Positions 35,626-44,663 are shown, counted from the first letter of the stretch. The stretch: 64,000 nt of DNA from Priestia megaterium NBRC 15308 = ATCC 14581 (GCF_000832985.1 NZ_CP009920.1:4272501-4336500); one strand, 5' to 3'. Numbers and translations: made by a program. Notes: generated by a model from the sequence alone, not told the origin.

Positions 35626-36432
35626 ATGGATATTAGTAAAATTTCAGCTCAATTAGAAAAAGTAAGAGATACAAGTCCGCTTGTTCATAATATTACGAAT
35701 GTTGTGGTAACCAATTTTACAGCAAATGGCCTGCTTGCACTAGGAGCTTCACCTGTTATGGCTTATGCGAAGGAAGAAGTGGCTGACATGGCACGAATCG
35801 CCGGAGCGCTTGTCTTAAATATGGGTACACTGACGGCTCAAGAAGTAGAAGCGATGAGAATAGCAGGAAAATCTGCAAATGAAAATGGCGTGCCGGTTAT
35901 TTTCGATCCTGTAGGAGCCGGAGCGACACCGTTTCGTACAGAAGTAGCACGTCAGCTTGTAGAAGAATTAAATATTGCAGTTATTCGTGGTAACGCTGCT
36001 GAAGTTGCGAATGTAGTAGGCGAGTCATGGCTCATTAAAGGCGTTGATTCATTAGAAGGGCAAGGAGACGTCATTGAACTTGCTGAGAAAGCAGCGAACA
36101 AATTAGATACAGTGATTGTTATCACGGGTAAACAAGATGTAATCACAGATGGAAACACAACGTATACAGTAGACAACGGTCACCCGTTATTTACGAAAGT
36201 GACGGGGACTGGGTGTCTGCTGACATCAATTATAGGAGCTTTCGCTGCTGTAGAAAAAGAATATGTCGAGGCAAGCGTTGCGGCTTTAAGTTTTTACGGA
36301 GTGGCAGGTCAAATCGCCGCAGCGAAAAAAGGTGAAGAAGGACCGGGAAGCTTTCAAATTGAGCTGTTAAATCAGCTTCATCTTTTATCAGGGCAGGATA
36401 TTGAATCATATGCAAGAGTACATCAACGTTAA
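35626..36432 (+). CDS. thiM: Hydroxyethylthiazole kinase
   Basis: Ribokinase-fold enzyme of 268 residues that phosphorylates 4-methyl-5-(2-hydroxyethyl)thiazole in thiamin salvage. Diagnostic stretches are [53 protein letters not shown] and the catalytic loop [16 protein letters not shown]; the Cys in TGTGC is conserved. It is downstream of the TPP riboswitch and 13 bases before thiE, so the operon assembles thiamin phosphate from salvaged thiazole. Confidence 0.97.
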   Translation: MDISKISAQLEKVRDTSPLVHNITNVVVTNFTANGLLALGASPVMAYAKEEVADMARIAGALVLNMGTLTAQEVEAMRIAGKSANENGVPVIFDPVGAGATPFRTEVARQLVEELNIAVIRGNAAEVANVVGESWLIKGVDSLEGQGDVIELAEKAANKLDTVIVITGKQDVITDGNTTYTVDNGHPLFTKVTGTGCLLTSIIGAFAAVEKEYVEASVAALSFYGVAGQIAAAKKGEEGPGSFQIELLNQLHLLSGQDIESYARVHQR

Positions 36433-36445
36433 AAGGAGCCGGAAA

Positions 36446-37090
36446 ATGACAAACGAAGAAATCAAAAAGCTGCTGCAAGTTTATTTTATAATGGGCAGCA
36501 ATAACTGTACAAAAGATCCGAAAGAAGTGTTGAAAGAAGCAATTGAAGGCGGAGTTACCGTGTTTCAATTTCGTGAAAAAGGCGAGGGTGCCCTAACAGG
36601 AGAAGCGAAGTATCAGCTTGCGAAGGAACTTCAGCAAATTTGTCAGCAGCACAGCGTTCCTTTTGTTGTGAATGATGATCTTGACTTAGCCATCCGCTTA
36701 CAAGCAGATGGCGTTCATATTGGACAGGAAGATGAAAAAGCTCATATTGTTCGAGAGAAAATAGGAAAAGGAATTGTAGGCGTCTCTGTTCATAATGTAC
36801 AAGAGCTGCAGCAAGCGATAAAAGACGGGGCAGATTATGTAGGAATGGGACCTGTTTTTCCTACTTCTACAAAAAAAGACGCAAAAGCAGTGCAAGGTAC
36901 AAAGTTAATTGAAGAAGTGCGAAACCAGAATATTGACTTTCCAATTGTAGGAATCGGTGGCATCACGCCTGAAAATGCCAAACAAGTAGTAGAGGCAGGT
37001 GCAGATGGCGTTTCTATTATTACCGCGATTAGCTTAGCAGCGTCTCCAAAAGAAAAAGCAGCTCAATTGAAAGAAGCGGTAGGAAAATAA
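36446..37090 (+). CDS. thiE: Thiamine-phosphate synthase
   Basis: TIM-barrel enzyme of 214 residues joining HMP pyrophosphate and thiazole phosphate to give thiamin phosphate. Motifs are [15 protein letters not shown] (pyrophosphate and Lys), [24 protein letters not shown] (Asp for Mg), [15 protein letters not shown], and [28 protein letters not shown] at 36446 follows AAAGGAG; the longer frame from 36401 runs into thiM. It acts directly after thiM. Confidence 0.97.
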   Translation: MTNEEIKKLLQVYFIMGSNNCTKDPKEVLKEAIEGGVTVFQFREKGEGALTGEAKYQLAKELQQICQQHSVPFVVNDDLDLAIRLQADGVHIGQEDEKAHIVREKIGKGIVGVSVHNVQELQQAIKDGADYVGMGPVFPTSTKKDAKAVQGTKLIEEVRNQNIDFPIVGIGGITPENAKQVVEAGADGVSIITAISLAASPKEKAAQLKEAVGK

Positions 37091-37116
37091 AAAAGCGCAC
37101 AGTGTGCGCTTTTTTA
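37090..37116. terminator. Bidirectional terminator after thiE
   Basis: Stem AAAAAGCGCACA/TGTGCGCTTTTT separates thiE and the convergent flavoprotein gene. Confidence 0.92.
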
Positions 37117-37545
37117 TTATAGCTGAACAGTTTGGGGAGTTTCTTCGCCTTCATTCATAAAGCGAATTTCGTTCGGCGTAATTTCAAGAACAACATACTC
37201 AGGGTCATTTGGACCGTCAAACCATTCTTTCATGTGATCGTTCCATATACGCCCTTTTAATTGATCACCAGTACGAAGAACAGCTGTACCAGATAATTCT
37301 AAGTATTGATCGCCATATCCTTCGCCGCTGTAGCCCAATAGTACGTGCACGTTCGGATTGGCTTCGATTTCTTCTGCCTTATGTGTATTGATATTTGTTG
37401 GTGTGTAAAGAGCGATACCATCTTCATCGCTAAAGAATGTCATATAGCGAGAGTGGGGTTTGTTGTTTACAACTGTGGCTAATGTTCCTACACGATTTCC
37501 TTCTAATACTTCGTTTACTTTTTTAGCAATTTTTTGTTCATTCAT
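37117..37545 (-). CDS. Pyridoxamine 5'-phosphate oxidase-family protein (general stress protein 26/YdaG-like)
   Basis: FMN-binding split-barrel protein of 142 residues. KKVNEVLEGNRVGTLATVVNNKPHSRYMTFF at the N-terminus and VHVLLGYSGEGYGDQYLELSGTAVL in the middle match YdaG-type general stress proteins, which have no proven enzyme activity. ATG at 37545 lies nine bases after GGAG; an earlier in-frame ATG at 37554 abuts that site. No clear sigma-B promoter is seen. A structured RNA candidate ending in a terminator lies about 120 bases upstream on the same strand. Confidence 0.85.
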   Translation of the reverse strand: MNEQKIAKKVNEVLEGNRVGTLATVVNNKPHSRYMTFFSDEDGIALYTPTNINTHKAEEIEANPNVHVLLGYSGEGYGDQYLELSGTAVLRTGDQLKGRIWNDHMKEWFDGPNDPEYVVLEITPNEIRFMNEGEETPQTVQL

Positions 37546-37663
37546 TTTATCCATCTCCTTTATTACTTTTTATGTTCCTCAAACGAAGATAAATAAAACA
37601 TACATGTCTAAAAAAATATAAGTTAACAATAAAATAATTATGTAAACTAGTAAAATGAAAAAT

Positions 37664-37687
37664 AAAAAAAGCTAGCTACAGCTAACT
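37664..37687 (-). terminator. Terminator of the structured RNA candidate
   Basis: On the minus strand AGTTAGC/GCTAGCT with a TGTA loop is followed by T7. Confidence 0.8.
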
Positions 37688-37843
37688 AAAAAATAAGCCC
37701 GCACTGCCGTAACCCTAAGTGTCTTAAATACCCAGATCTACTAGGTGGGTGCCCTCATAGCCGGGTTTAGCGTCCCAAGAAGGGCGTGCTATCTGCAGCT
37801 AAATTTTGAGCTCCCTTTTAACACTCAAAGGTTTAAGACAACA
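37664..37843 (-). ncRNA. Structured RNA candidate (family not identified; 6S-like outline possible)
   Basis: GC-richer, non-coding island in a 430-bp gap. On the minus strand TTGTTA (37871-37876), 19 bp and TATACT (37846-37851) could start an RNA near 37840. A long-range helix pairs 37837-37841 with 37704-37708 and 37820-37833 with 37711-37723. Inside are hairpins at 37768-37791 (TAGC...GCTA with a CCC/GGG stem) and 37730-37750 (ACCCA/TGGGT). A terminator follows the closing helix. It is either a stand-alone RNA of about 180 nt or a cis-regulatory leader of the stress-protein gene. GGGTTACGGCAG recalls 6S RNA, but I cannot confirm this. It matches none of the TPP, SAM, T-box, FMN or lysine patterns. 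Confidence 0.45.
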
Positions 37844-37978
37844 TGAGTATACGCACAGCGCAGGTATGTATAACAAATGTAAATAAGATGCCGATATATA
37901 AATGTTTTCTAATTAATCAACTTTCATCGTACAAGAAATGATTATAACGGAATAATGAATGGAACGCAAGACTTTTAT

Positions 37979-38598
37979 TTAAAGTTTTTCTTCTCTAACA
38001 TCTTGGCGGGGAAGCAGTAACAAAATAAGAAAAGGGCCCGCAACTGGAATGAAACATAAAAGAAGGTAAGGCCGGGATGCTATCCTTTCTTTTGTCATAA
38101 CGGAGTAAGAAAGCCACGTTAAAACAAAAAAATCAGCGGTCATCACGCTAACAAGCTGTGACTGCATAAAAGCATCTCCATAAGCTTTTATTGAACCTAC
38201 GGATAGTCCGTATACGTAACCTGCAATCGTGAGCACTAAGCATAGTCCAATCCATAGATGAGAAGAAATGATAGCAATGAAACGTGAAGGAATACGCGAA
38301 CGTGTTCGAACTTTTTGTCCTTTCCAATGATAATAGAACAAAAGAGAAAAAGCTCCAAGCGCAAATGATAGAAGAGAAAATGGCCATCCAGGCAGTTGTA
38401 TGTATCTTTTTTACAGATTATTACCATAAACAATACTGGGAAAAGTCCTAAAAAAGAGAATACCATAACCACGAGCGGATCTACCAGTTGAAAATTTTCG
38501 GTGATAAGATTTTTAAACAGCAAATCATTACCGGCGCTTGCTCCCGGAGCTAGCAGCCAGGCGTATAGTACAAGCATAGCCCATACAATGATATACAT
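37979..38598 (-). pseudogene. Multi-TM membrane protein, split by a -1 frameshift at A6
   Basis: Two overlapping minus-strand frames join into one protein of about 205 residues. The first runs from ATG 38598 (behind AAAGGAG) with MYIIVWAMLVLYAWLLAPGA to VLFMVIICKK. At 38407-38412 (A6 on the coding strand, followed by G) the frame is lost. A -1 shift there continues RYIQLPGWPFSLLSFALG ... IPVAGPFLILLLLP to the stop at 37979. The repaired product has six or seven TM helices. Causes could be a one-base deletion, a sequencing error, or genuine slippage on AAAAAAG. Divergent from an XRE regulator. Family unknown. Confidence 0.7.
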
Positions 38599-38677
38599 AT
38601 TCTCAACTCCTTTTAATTGTTTTAGTGTACAAAAACCATTTCAGTATATTTCCCCGTCTTGTGACGAAGGGAAACGC

Positions 38678-38712
38678 TTGAAACTCTTCTTTAATTAGGT
38701 GTAATATTACAC
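38678..38712 (+). promoter_or_regulatory. Promoter and palindromic operator between XRE gene and membrane gene
   Basis: TTGAAA (38678-38683), 18 bp and TAATAT (38702-38707) form a plus-strand promoter. GTGTAATATTACAC (38699-38712) is a perfect 14-bp palindrome covering its -10 box, and lies between the divergent genes. Autoregulation by the XRE protein is likely. Confidence 0.65.
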
Positions 38713-38751
38713 TAAAGAAATGTACGTGTATAGAAAGAAAGGGCTGTGAAA

Positions 38752-39204
38752 ATGAATAAACAAGAAGTAATTAAATCAGTATCGGATAAAATACGATTAA
38801 TTCGTTTAGAAAGAAACTATTCACAAGACAGAATGGCTGAAGTCATTGGTATTTCCAAAAAAACATTGGTTCAAATTGAAAAAGGGCGCACGGAAGCAGG
38901 GTGGACGACCACTGTTGCAGTATGCGGTTTGTTTGGTGACAGTGAAATCCTTCAATCGGTTTTGGGAGACGTTCCTTTAGAAGTAGTAGAAATCATTGCT
39001 CATAACGGCGTATCTTCTCCAAAAGATAAAACGCTCGGAGGAAGAGTATGGTGGAAAGAAATTCAAAAAGAAGGCTCTTTTCGTCTGCAGCAAAATATGA
39101 TTAGTCAGCACTATCGCATTTTAGATGACCAAGACTATCGATGGTTTAGTTCATTTGATAAAAGCGAAGCGGTGAAAAGGTTTGAACAATTAACGAATGA
39201 ATAA
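38752..39204 (+). CDS. XRE-family HTH regulator
   Basis: Protein of 150 residues. N-terminal XRE HTH at about 12-65 (KIRLIRLERNYSQDRMAEVIGISKKTLVQIEKGR), then a C-terminal domain of about 75 residues (GGRVWWKEIQKEGSFRLQQN ... YRILDDQDYRWFSSFD) of unknown role. ATG at 38752, with AAAGGG upstream; an in-frame GTG at 38746 is too close to it. Divergent from the frameshifted membrane gene, which may be its target. Confidence 0.85.
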   Translation: MNKQEVIKSVSDKIRLIRLERNYSQDRMAEVIGISKKTLVQIEKGRTEAGWTTTVAVCGLFGDSEILQSVLGDVPLEVVEIIAHNGVSSPKDKTLGGRVWWKEIQKEGSFRLQQNMISQHYRILDDQDYRWFSSFDKSEAVKRFEQLTNE

Positions 39205-39208
39205 AAAA

Positions 39209-39356
39209 GAGGCCGAGACGTAACGACATCACTGCATATATGAAACCTACGTTCACTCTATCCATAAAAAAAATCCGAACGAATTTGATTCTCTATCAAG
39301 AGTCTTGATTCATCGTTCGGATTTTTCTTCCACTGCTATACTTTTGTCTCAGCTTC
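39209..39356 (-). repeat. Interspersed repeat copy 3 (short form, reverse)
   Basis: Termini GAGGCCGAGACGTAA and TTTTGTCTCAGCTTC are inverted. Inside are GAAACCTACGTTCAC and the hairpin arms AAATCCGAACGA and TCGTTCGGATTT. It lies exactly between the XRE stop and the convergent anti-sigma stop codon, which overlaps its last base. Confidence 0.85.
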
Positions 39357-40546
39357 TACTGATTCATTAAGGTACCTGATGAGGGACGACTGAACCAATT
39401 CCATAGTTCTACATCTCCAAGTGACGCATATGTGATCGACGGATCATTTTTTAATTTCAGAAGCTTTTTTGTAGGCCCTGTAATCACAACGCCGTACACG
39501 CCGACGCCATGTTTTTTTACATAAGAATATCGCTGCTTTAGCAACAGATCAGAATGGTCTAGCTGACGAACTTTTTGGACCGTTTCTTCATTATCGGCTA
39601 ATAGTTTCATCATATTTAAAACGTTCGACTTGCTAGTAGAGTGGGTTTGATTTCCTTTGTGATCGTAAGGTAAGTCTAAAAACTCTGGAAAGCCAAAGGT
39701 TGATGTTAAGTCAATTAATGGCTCATCTTTTGTGCTTGTTTTTTGTTCGTGCCCTGTATTAAGCGCGTACCAAGAGGTAGAAAAATCACGGCTGTCGATG
39801 ACGTTCATTTTTTGCTGAACTTCTTTTAGCGAATACGTATCATCAAAAGAAATAGCCACTTCGCTCACCGTTCCTTTTGGTAGATTTTCTAACGCTTTCC
39901 ATGTTTCGTTTGTCCATTGCTTATACTCTTTTGCATGTAGCTTTAGTTTTTTGGGATCAGGATAGACAAAAGAAAGGTTAAGGTCGTATTTGCCGCCGGA
40001 GAATTCTTTTTCTACACCGCTTGTTTTATCAAACAGCTGATGAAATGTAAACGTCCCAATGGCCTGCTCTTCACGTCCAATTTGCTTATAAGCTTCCATT
40101 TGCGACTGCATGCGGAAAAAGGACTGTGTATCAGAAGTGGTTTCACGTATATGAACGTTCGGAAAAGCAGATTCGATAGCCGCTTGATTCACGCTGTTTA
40201 TGTATTCGGTTTTTGATTGATGATAATATACAATAGATAAAAAGCTGCCGATTATCCATAGCAGAACGACAGAGCCAATGACAGTTGTCACATTTGAAAG
40301 GCGCTGCTTCCATTTGGCGATATAAATGGACTTTTTAACTTTTTTATTATCCAACATCGTATCGTCACTTAGTGAAGTAGCTGATGAAGTTGGCGGTAAC
40401 GGTTCATCTTCGGTTAGCAAGTGCTCCAAATGAGCTGAGCATGCTTCGCAATTTTCCGTATGTTCTTCAAGTGCTTCTGCTTCTTTGTCTGTCAAAGTGC
40501 CGTTTTTATATTTTTCCCATTGATGCTTCATATCTTGACAGCTCAT
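39356..40546 (-). CDS. Anti-sigma factor, zinc-finger, single-pass membrane
   Basis: Protein of 396 residues. The N-terminal ZAS-type zinc site is HTENCEAC (His-x3-Cys-x2-Cys), one TM helix lies at about 88-110 (VTTVIGSVVLLWIIGSFLSIVYY), and an extracytoplasmic sigma-factor-regulator domain follows. It overlaps the ECF sigma gene by 4 bases, the usual layout for a cognate pair that holds the sigma factor at the membrane until an envelope signal releases it. The signal is unknown. Its stop codon coincides with the edge of repeat copy 3. Confidence 0.9.
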   Translation of the reverse strand: MSCQDMKHQWEKYKNGTLTDKEAEALEEHTENCEACSAHLEHLLTEDEPLPPTSSATSLSDDTMLDNKKVKKSIYIAKWKQRLSNVTTVIGSVVLLWIIGSFLSIVYYHQSKTEYINSVNQAAIESAFPNVHIRETTSDTQSFFRMQSQMEAYKQIGREEQAIGTFTFHQLFDKTSGVEKEFSGGKYDLNLSFVYPDPKKLKLHAKEYKQWTNETWKALENLPKGTVSEVAISFDDTYSLKEVQQKMNVIDSRDFSTSWYALNTGHEQKTSTKDEPLIDLTSTFGFPEFLDLPYDHKGNQTHSTSKSNVLNMMKLLADNEETVQKVRQLDHSDLLLKQRYSYVKKHGVGVYGVVITGPTKKLLKLKNDPSITYASLGDVELWNWFSRPSSGTLMNQ

Positions 40547-41037
40547 CCGTCCTCTTCCTTTCTTTTTTTCAATTGTTGACGACCACGATACAAGTCCATT
40601 TTCACTTTTGACAGAGTATAGCCAGTCATTTCTGCAATCTCTTCATATGTGAAGCCGTGATAATCTCGTAACAGTACAATATTCTGCTTAGCTGGAGGCA
40701 AAGCAGATACATCAGAAAGCCAGCCGTCGATTTCACTTTGAATCATCACTTGTTCTTCAGCACTTGGCTGAGGAGTAAAGTGCCATTCTTCTATTTCGAC
40801 AGTAGGGCGTTTTTTTTCTTTTCGATACCAGTCAATAAAGGCGTGATAAGCAATTTTGAACAGCCAAGGCTTCACTTCCTCGCCTTTATATGTTTCTAAG
40901 TGTAAAAGTGCCCGGTAAAAGGTCTCCTGCATTAAATCTTCCGCTGATTCTTTTCTGCGAGTAAGAGAGAGAAGATAGCGCAGCAAATCATGCATGTGCT
41001 GTTTATAAATGTGTTCAAAGTTATGCTGTTGTGCCAT
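40543..41037 (-). CDS. ECF-type RNA polymerase sigma factor
   Basis: Sigma factor of 164 residues with region 2 (YLLSLTRRKESAEDLMQETFYRALLHLETYKGEEVKPWLFKIAYHAFIDWYRKEKKR) and region 4 (LPPAKQNIVLLRDYHGFTYEEIAEMTGYTLSKVKMDLYRGRQQLKKR). It is near B. subtilis SigM/YlaC in pattern, but I cannot fix the orthologue. The promoter upstream has the ECF motif recognised by this class, so it probably drives its own operon. AAGGGGGAG precedes the ATG. Confidence 0.93.
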   Translation of the reverse strand: MAQQHNFEHIYKQHMHDLLRYLLSLTRRKESAEDLMQETFYRALLHLETYKGEEVKPWLFKIAYHAFIDWYRKEKKRPTVEIEEWHFTPQPSAEEQVMIQSEIDGWLSDVSALPPAKQNIVLLRDYHGFTYEEIAEMTGYTLSKVKMDLYRGRQQLKKRKEEDG

Positions 41038-41059
41038 TTTCTCCCCCTTTCATTTAATC

Positions 41060-41085
41060 AACGCAATTTGTGGATAAAAGTTTCG
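41060..41085 (-). promoter_or_regulatory. ECF-type autoregulatory promoter
   Basis: On the minus strand CGAAAC (41085-41080), 16 bp, then CGTT (41063-41060), 22 bases before the start codon. This closely fits the Bacillus ECF consensus TGAAAC-N16-CGTC shared by SigM, SigW and SigX. The rest of the 41038-41458 gap is AT-rich with no gene; a sigma-A promoter for the next gene may lie near TTATGATAG at 41251. Confidence 0.7.
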
Positions 41086-41458
41086 GTTTTTTTATCAAAA
41101 ATCGTATGTAATAGATAAAAGATGCTTAAAATACGATATATAGCTTATCATATTAAAAAGAAAACCATATGAAATTCGACATAATTCCGTGTGATTTGTC
41201 ATTTTTTTAAAAAACTAAAGGGTAATTGGTGTTCGAAGGAAACAGAAAATGTTATGATAGAACAAGGATGTGCTCTTACAAAAAACAGCTACATACATAA
41301 TAAAAAATACAGCGTTTGTTTGCAAAATAAAAATGGACAAACACATGGTGTTTAACCATGGATGTTTGTGGGAAAATAAACTAAGTATTTTCAACAAAAA
41401 GTAAATTAAATTGTGTTTTCACTTATAAAAAACACGGTAAATTGGAAAAGGTGGGGTC

Positions 41459-41689
41459 ATGATGGACGTAGAAAATACACAAGGTACAGAAGAACAAGCA
41501 CCTAAAGTCAAAGCAGCTAAAGTTGGCGATACAATTCAGCCAAAAAAAGGCGACTATAAAGGATTTAAAGGAATTGTTATGGTAGTGCGAGACAATTCGG
41601 TTATCGTAGATTTTGGAAAAGATGCTGAAACGGGCGAATCCATGAAAACAGTCGTTAATCATAAAAACTATAAAATCGTAAAAAAGTAG
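41459..41689 (+). CDS. DUF2187-family protein (KOW-like)
   Basis: Protein of 76 residues with an acidic N-terminal tail and a KOW/SH3-like barrel: VGDTIQPKKGDYKGFKGIVMVVRDNSVIVDFGK, then NHKNYKIVKK. This matches DUF2187, a small family in Bacillus related to the KOW motif of ribosome- and RNA polymerase-associated proteins; no function has been shown. AAAGGTGGGG precedes two tandem ATGs. The stop codon lies in the terminator hairpin. Confidence 0.85.
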   Translation: MMDVENTQGTEEQAPKVKAAKVGDTIQPKKGDYKGFKGIVMVVRDNSVIVDFGKDAETGESMKTVVNHKNYKIVKK

Positions 41690-41710
41690 GTGAATAACCT
41701 ACTTTTTTTT
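41681..41710 (+). terminator. Terminator of DUF2187 gene
   Basis: Stem AAAAAGTAGGT/ACCTACTTTTT, 5-base loop, T8. Confidence 0.92.
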
Positions 41711-41844
41711 ACTGAATATATGTTTAAAGACTGCGGTTTTTCTATCGGAAACCTTAGAGAAAAGCGTAGGTAAGGCAATTCTTTGAGAAGAAGAATGTTT
41801 TTTAGTAAACTATAGAAAGTATGCAGAAAGAAAGGATTTTTGTT

Positions 41845-42735
41845 ATGTCAATTCAACTATCACAATTATCATTACCACAAGAGGTTCTTTCGCTTTTAGC
41901 GAATCGTAAATATGGAAACTTGTCCGATGCTGATCAGCTATTAATTGGAAAAGGCGGCTATACAGCAGAAGAAGCAGATATTTTAGAAGATGCCATTATT
42001 GCCTTGTCACTAGGGAAAAACGTACTTTTAAAAGGACCAACAGGTTCAGGTAAAACAAAGCTTGCTGAAACGCTGTCGCATTTATTTTCTCAGCCGATGC
42101 ATAGCGTTAACTGCTCGGTTGACTTAGATGCAGAAGCGCTGCTTGGTTTTAAAACAATTGCGGAACAAGAAGGGAAAACAGGTATTGAGTTTGTGGAAGG
42201 ACCTGTTATTCAGGCAATGAAAAAAGGCCATTTACTATATATTGATGAAATTAACATGGCTAAACCTGAAACACTTCCTATTTTAAACGGGGTTCTTGAT
42301 TACCGAAAAATGATTACGAACCCATTCACTGGAGATGTAGTACGCGGTCAGCAAACGTTCGGCGTAGTAGCGGCTATTAATGAGGGGTATGTTGGTACTG
42401 TTCCATTAAACGAAGCGTTAAAAAATCGTTTTGTTGTTATTGAAGTGCCGTATATTCAAGGAGGCAGCTTAAAGCAAGTTCTGATGTCTCAGTCTCAGTT
42501 AAAAGACGAAAAATTAATTGATAAATTTGTCACGCTCTCTGCGGATTTAATTACTCAAGTTCAAAGCGGCCATGTATCAGAAGAAGCTGCGTCTATTCGT
42601 GCGCTTATCGATACGTGTGATTTAGCTCTTTATATGCCGCCTCTTCGCGCGATTAGACGCGGTATTATTGAAAAGCTAGAAGATGAAAGGGAAAAAGCCG
42701 CCATTCAAAATATTGCTGAAACATTATTTGAGTAA
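41845..42735 (+). CDS. yojN: MoxR-family AAA+ ATPase (YojN-like)
   Basis: AAA+ ATPase of 296 residues. Walker A is [17 protein letters not shown], Walker B is [24 protein letters not shown], and sensor-2 region Arg lies in PPLRAIRRG. MoxR/NorQ-type ATPases act with a VWA partner as metal-insertion or maturation chaperones. ATG at 41845 follows AAAGGA; a longer frame from 41821 is rejected. It is 11 bases before the VWA gene, the same pair as B. subtilis yojN-yojO. Confidence 0.92.
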   Translation: MSIQLSQLSLPQEVLSLLANRKYGNLSDADQLLIGKGGYTAEEADILEDAIIALSLGKNVLLKGPTGSGKTKLAETLSHLFSQPMHSVNCSVDLDAEALLGFKTIAEQEGKTGIEFVEGPVIQAMKKGHLLYIDEINMAKPETLPILNGVLDYRKMITNPFTGDVVRGQQTFGVVAAINEGYVGTVPLNEALKNRFVVIEVPYIQGGSLKQVLMSQSQLKDEKLIDKFVTLSADLITQVQSGHVSEEAASIRALIDTCDLALYMPPLRAIRRGIIEKLEDEREKAAIQNIAETLFE

Positions 42736-42746
42736 GGAGTGGCGCT

Positions 42747-44663
42747 ATGCGATTTATTAAATTTAACGACAAAAATGTAGATTCCTTTCTCTATATGGAG
42801 CTGGCAGATTTAACGAAAACATTAACAAAAAATGATGAAATTGAAGTAGAGTATCGCGTTTCTTCTTATTATGATCCTGTACACGGCATTATTTATCTCA
42901 GTCACTTTTGGGATAACCGTCCAGAAGAAGACAAAGTGTACGGCTTAAAAAGTGATGTATTTTTAAGAAGTATTGGAAGCTATAAGCATTCAAACTTCAA
43001 AGAAATTAATGCATATTTAAAGAAAATAAATAAAACCTCGGTACCTGGCTTAGCTAAGCAGCTGTTTATGCTGTTTGAAGATATTCGTTTAGAAGAAGTA
43101 TGCAAACGCGAACGTCCTGGAACGAAAAAAGCCTTCGCCGTCAGAAGACAGCTCTACAGAAAATATTTTGCTACACAAATGAGCGCAAATTTAACAAAAA
43201 GCGTGTATACGGATGCACTTTTTAACGGCATCTACTTGCTATTGACGGCCGAAAATCCATTTGAAGAAATTCCTTCAATGAGTGAATCGATTAATTTAGC
43301 GATGCCTTTTATTCGCAGACAGCTAACAAATGTATATGAAGCTAAAACAACAAAAGATGTATCGCGCATCTGTCTTGAACTTTTAGATGTTTTTGATGAT
43401 ATTATTGAAAAAGATATGCTTAATACTTATTTCTTCTTGGCTGAACTCCAGTATGATCAGTTAGAAGAAGGGTTAACATTTGAAGATTTAAAGCGCAAAG
43501 ATTCATTAGTGAACGATGATATTTTAGAACATGAAAAAGACGGAGATGAAGACATTCACGAAGAGAAAATGGAAATGTGGCATCGAGAGACAAGCGAAGC
43601 GACGCAAAGTTTTCTACAGTTTGATATGGATCAAGGCTCAAAAACAGACATGCTAGGCGATGGTGTTCGTGAAGGCGACGATGGAGATCAAGCAATGGGC
43701 ATGGTGCAAGGGTCTTCTCAAAAAACATCGCGGAACGATTATTCTCAAATCGAAGCCATGGAGCAAACGCATCCGGAAAAAGATGGGGAAGCGGATTATG
43801 AGTATGGGAAAGAAAATAAGCATGCCTATGCTGTTTTTATAGATTCTAAACTTCCGAACGACGATCACGTTGTTCAGTATGATGAGAATAAAAAAATTAT
43901 TGCATCGTATCAAAAAAAATTAAAGCAAATGATTGAAAAAACGCTTGAACATAAAAAAACGCTTCCTAGAAGCGAGCTGCACTTTGGCCGATTAAATAAA
44001 AAGCTTCTAAAACTATGGACAGACGACAATCCTCGTTTGTTTTATAAAAAAGATGAAGATTCTGCGCAAATTGATGCTGTCTTTTCTCTTTTAGTTGATT
44101 GTTCCGCATCAATGTACGACAAAATGGATGAAACGAAGCTTGGGATTACGCTATTTCATGAAGCGTTAAAGTCTGTTATGGTGCCTCATCAAATTGTAGG
44201 ATTTTGGGAAGATACAAATGATGCCACCGAAACGAGCCAGCCTAACTACCTGCAGACAGTTATGGACTTTCAAGCATCGTTAAAGCGTAAAAGCGGTCCT
44301 GAAATTATGCAGCTTGAGCCTGAAGAAGACAACCGTGATGGATTTGCCATTCGCCATATGACACGCCGCTTGCTTCAGCGTTCTGAACAGCAGAAGTTTT
44401 TACTTGTGTTTTCAGACGGTGAACCAGCCGCTATGGGATATGAACAAAATGGTATTGTAGATACGCACGAAGCGGTATTAGAAGCACGCAAGCACGGAAT
44501 TGAAGTCATCAACGTCTTTTTATCCAACGGGGAAATTGATGAAGGACAAAAGAAAACCATTCAAAATATGTACGGGAAATATAGTATTCTAGTACCAAAC
44601 ATCGAAGAACTTCCCGATGTGCTATTTCCTTTACTCAAGAAATTACTTCATAAAAGCATTTAA
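42747..44663 (+). CDS. yojO: VWA-domain protein (YojO/NorD/CobT-like)
   Basis: Protein of 638 residues: a helical N-terminal region, an acidic linker (about 255-350, many Asp/Glu), and a C-terminal von Willebrand A domain (about 445-638) with MIDAS motif DCSASMYDK, the later metal residues and FSDGEPAAMGYE. It pairs with the MoxR ATPase in the same operon. By analogy with NorQ/NorD and CobS/CobT, the pair could load a metal or remodel an enzyme complex; the client is unknown, and no nitric oxide reductase is adjacent. Confidence 0.9.
   Translation: MRFIKFNDKNVDSFLYMELADLTKTLTKNDEIEVEYRVSSYYDPVHGIIYLSHFWDNRPEEDKVYGLKSDVFLRSIGSYKHSNFKEINAYLKKINKTSVPGLAKQLFMLFEDIRLEEVCKRERPGTKKAFAVRRQLYRKYFATQMSANLTKSVYTDALFNGIYLLLTAENPFEEIPSMSESINLAMPFIRRQLTNVYEAKTTKDVSRICLELLDVFDDIIEKDMLNTYFFLAELQYDQLEEGLTFEDLKRKDSLVNDDILEHEKDGDEDIHEEKMEMWHRETSEATQSFLQFDMDQGSKTDMLGDGVREGDDGDQAMGMVQGSSQKTSRNDYSQIEAMEQTHPEKDGEADYEYGKENKHAYAVFIDSKLPNDDHVVQYDENKKIIASYQKKLKQMIEKTLEHKKTLPRSELHFGRLNKKLLKLWTDDNPRLFYKKDEDSAQIDAVFSLLVDCSASMYDKMDETKLGITLFHEALKSVMVPHQIVGFWEDTNDATETSQPNYLQTVMDFQASLKRKSGPEIMQLEPEEDNRDGFAIRHMTRRLLQRSEQQKFLLVFSDGEPAAMGYEQNGIVDTHEAVLEARKHGIEVINVFLSNGEIDEGQKKTIQNMYGKYSILVPNIEELPDVLFPLLKKLLHKSI

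Noticed and set aside
35453-35656. Open frame through the thiM leader
   Set aside because: It overlaps the TPP aptamer and its terminator, which explain the sequence better.
36230-36568. 112-codon minus-strand frame across thiM-thiE
   Set aside because: Antisense to two well-supported genes and lacks a ribosome binding site.
37690-37860. Possible T-box, SAM, FMN, lysine or TPP riboswitch
   Set aside because: None of their signature loops is present, so the RNA candidate is left unassigned.
38148-38387. Third overlapping minus-strand frame (79 codons) in the split membrane gene
   Set aside because: Ser/Phe-rich shadow frame; the -1 join of the other two frames gives a continuous membrane protein.
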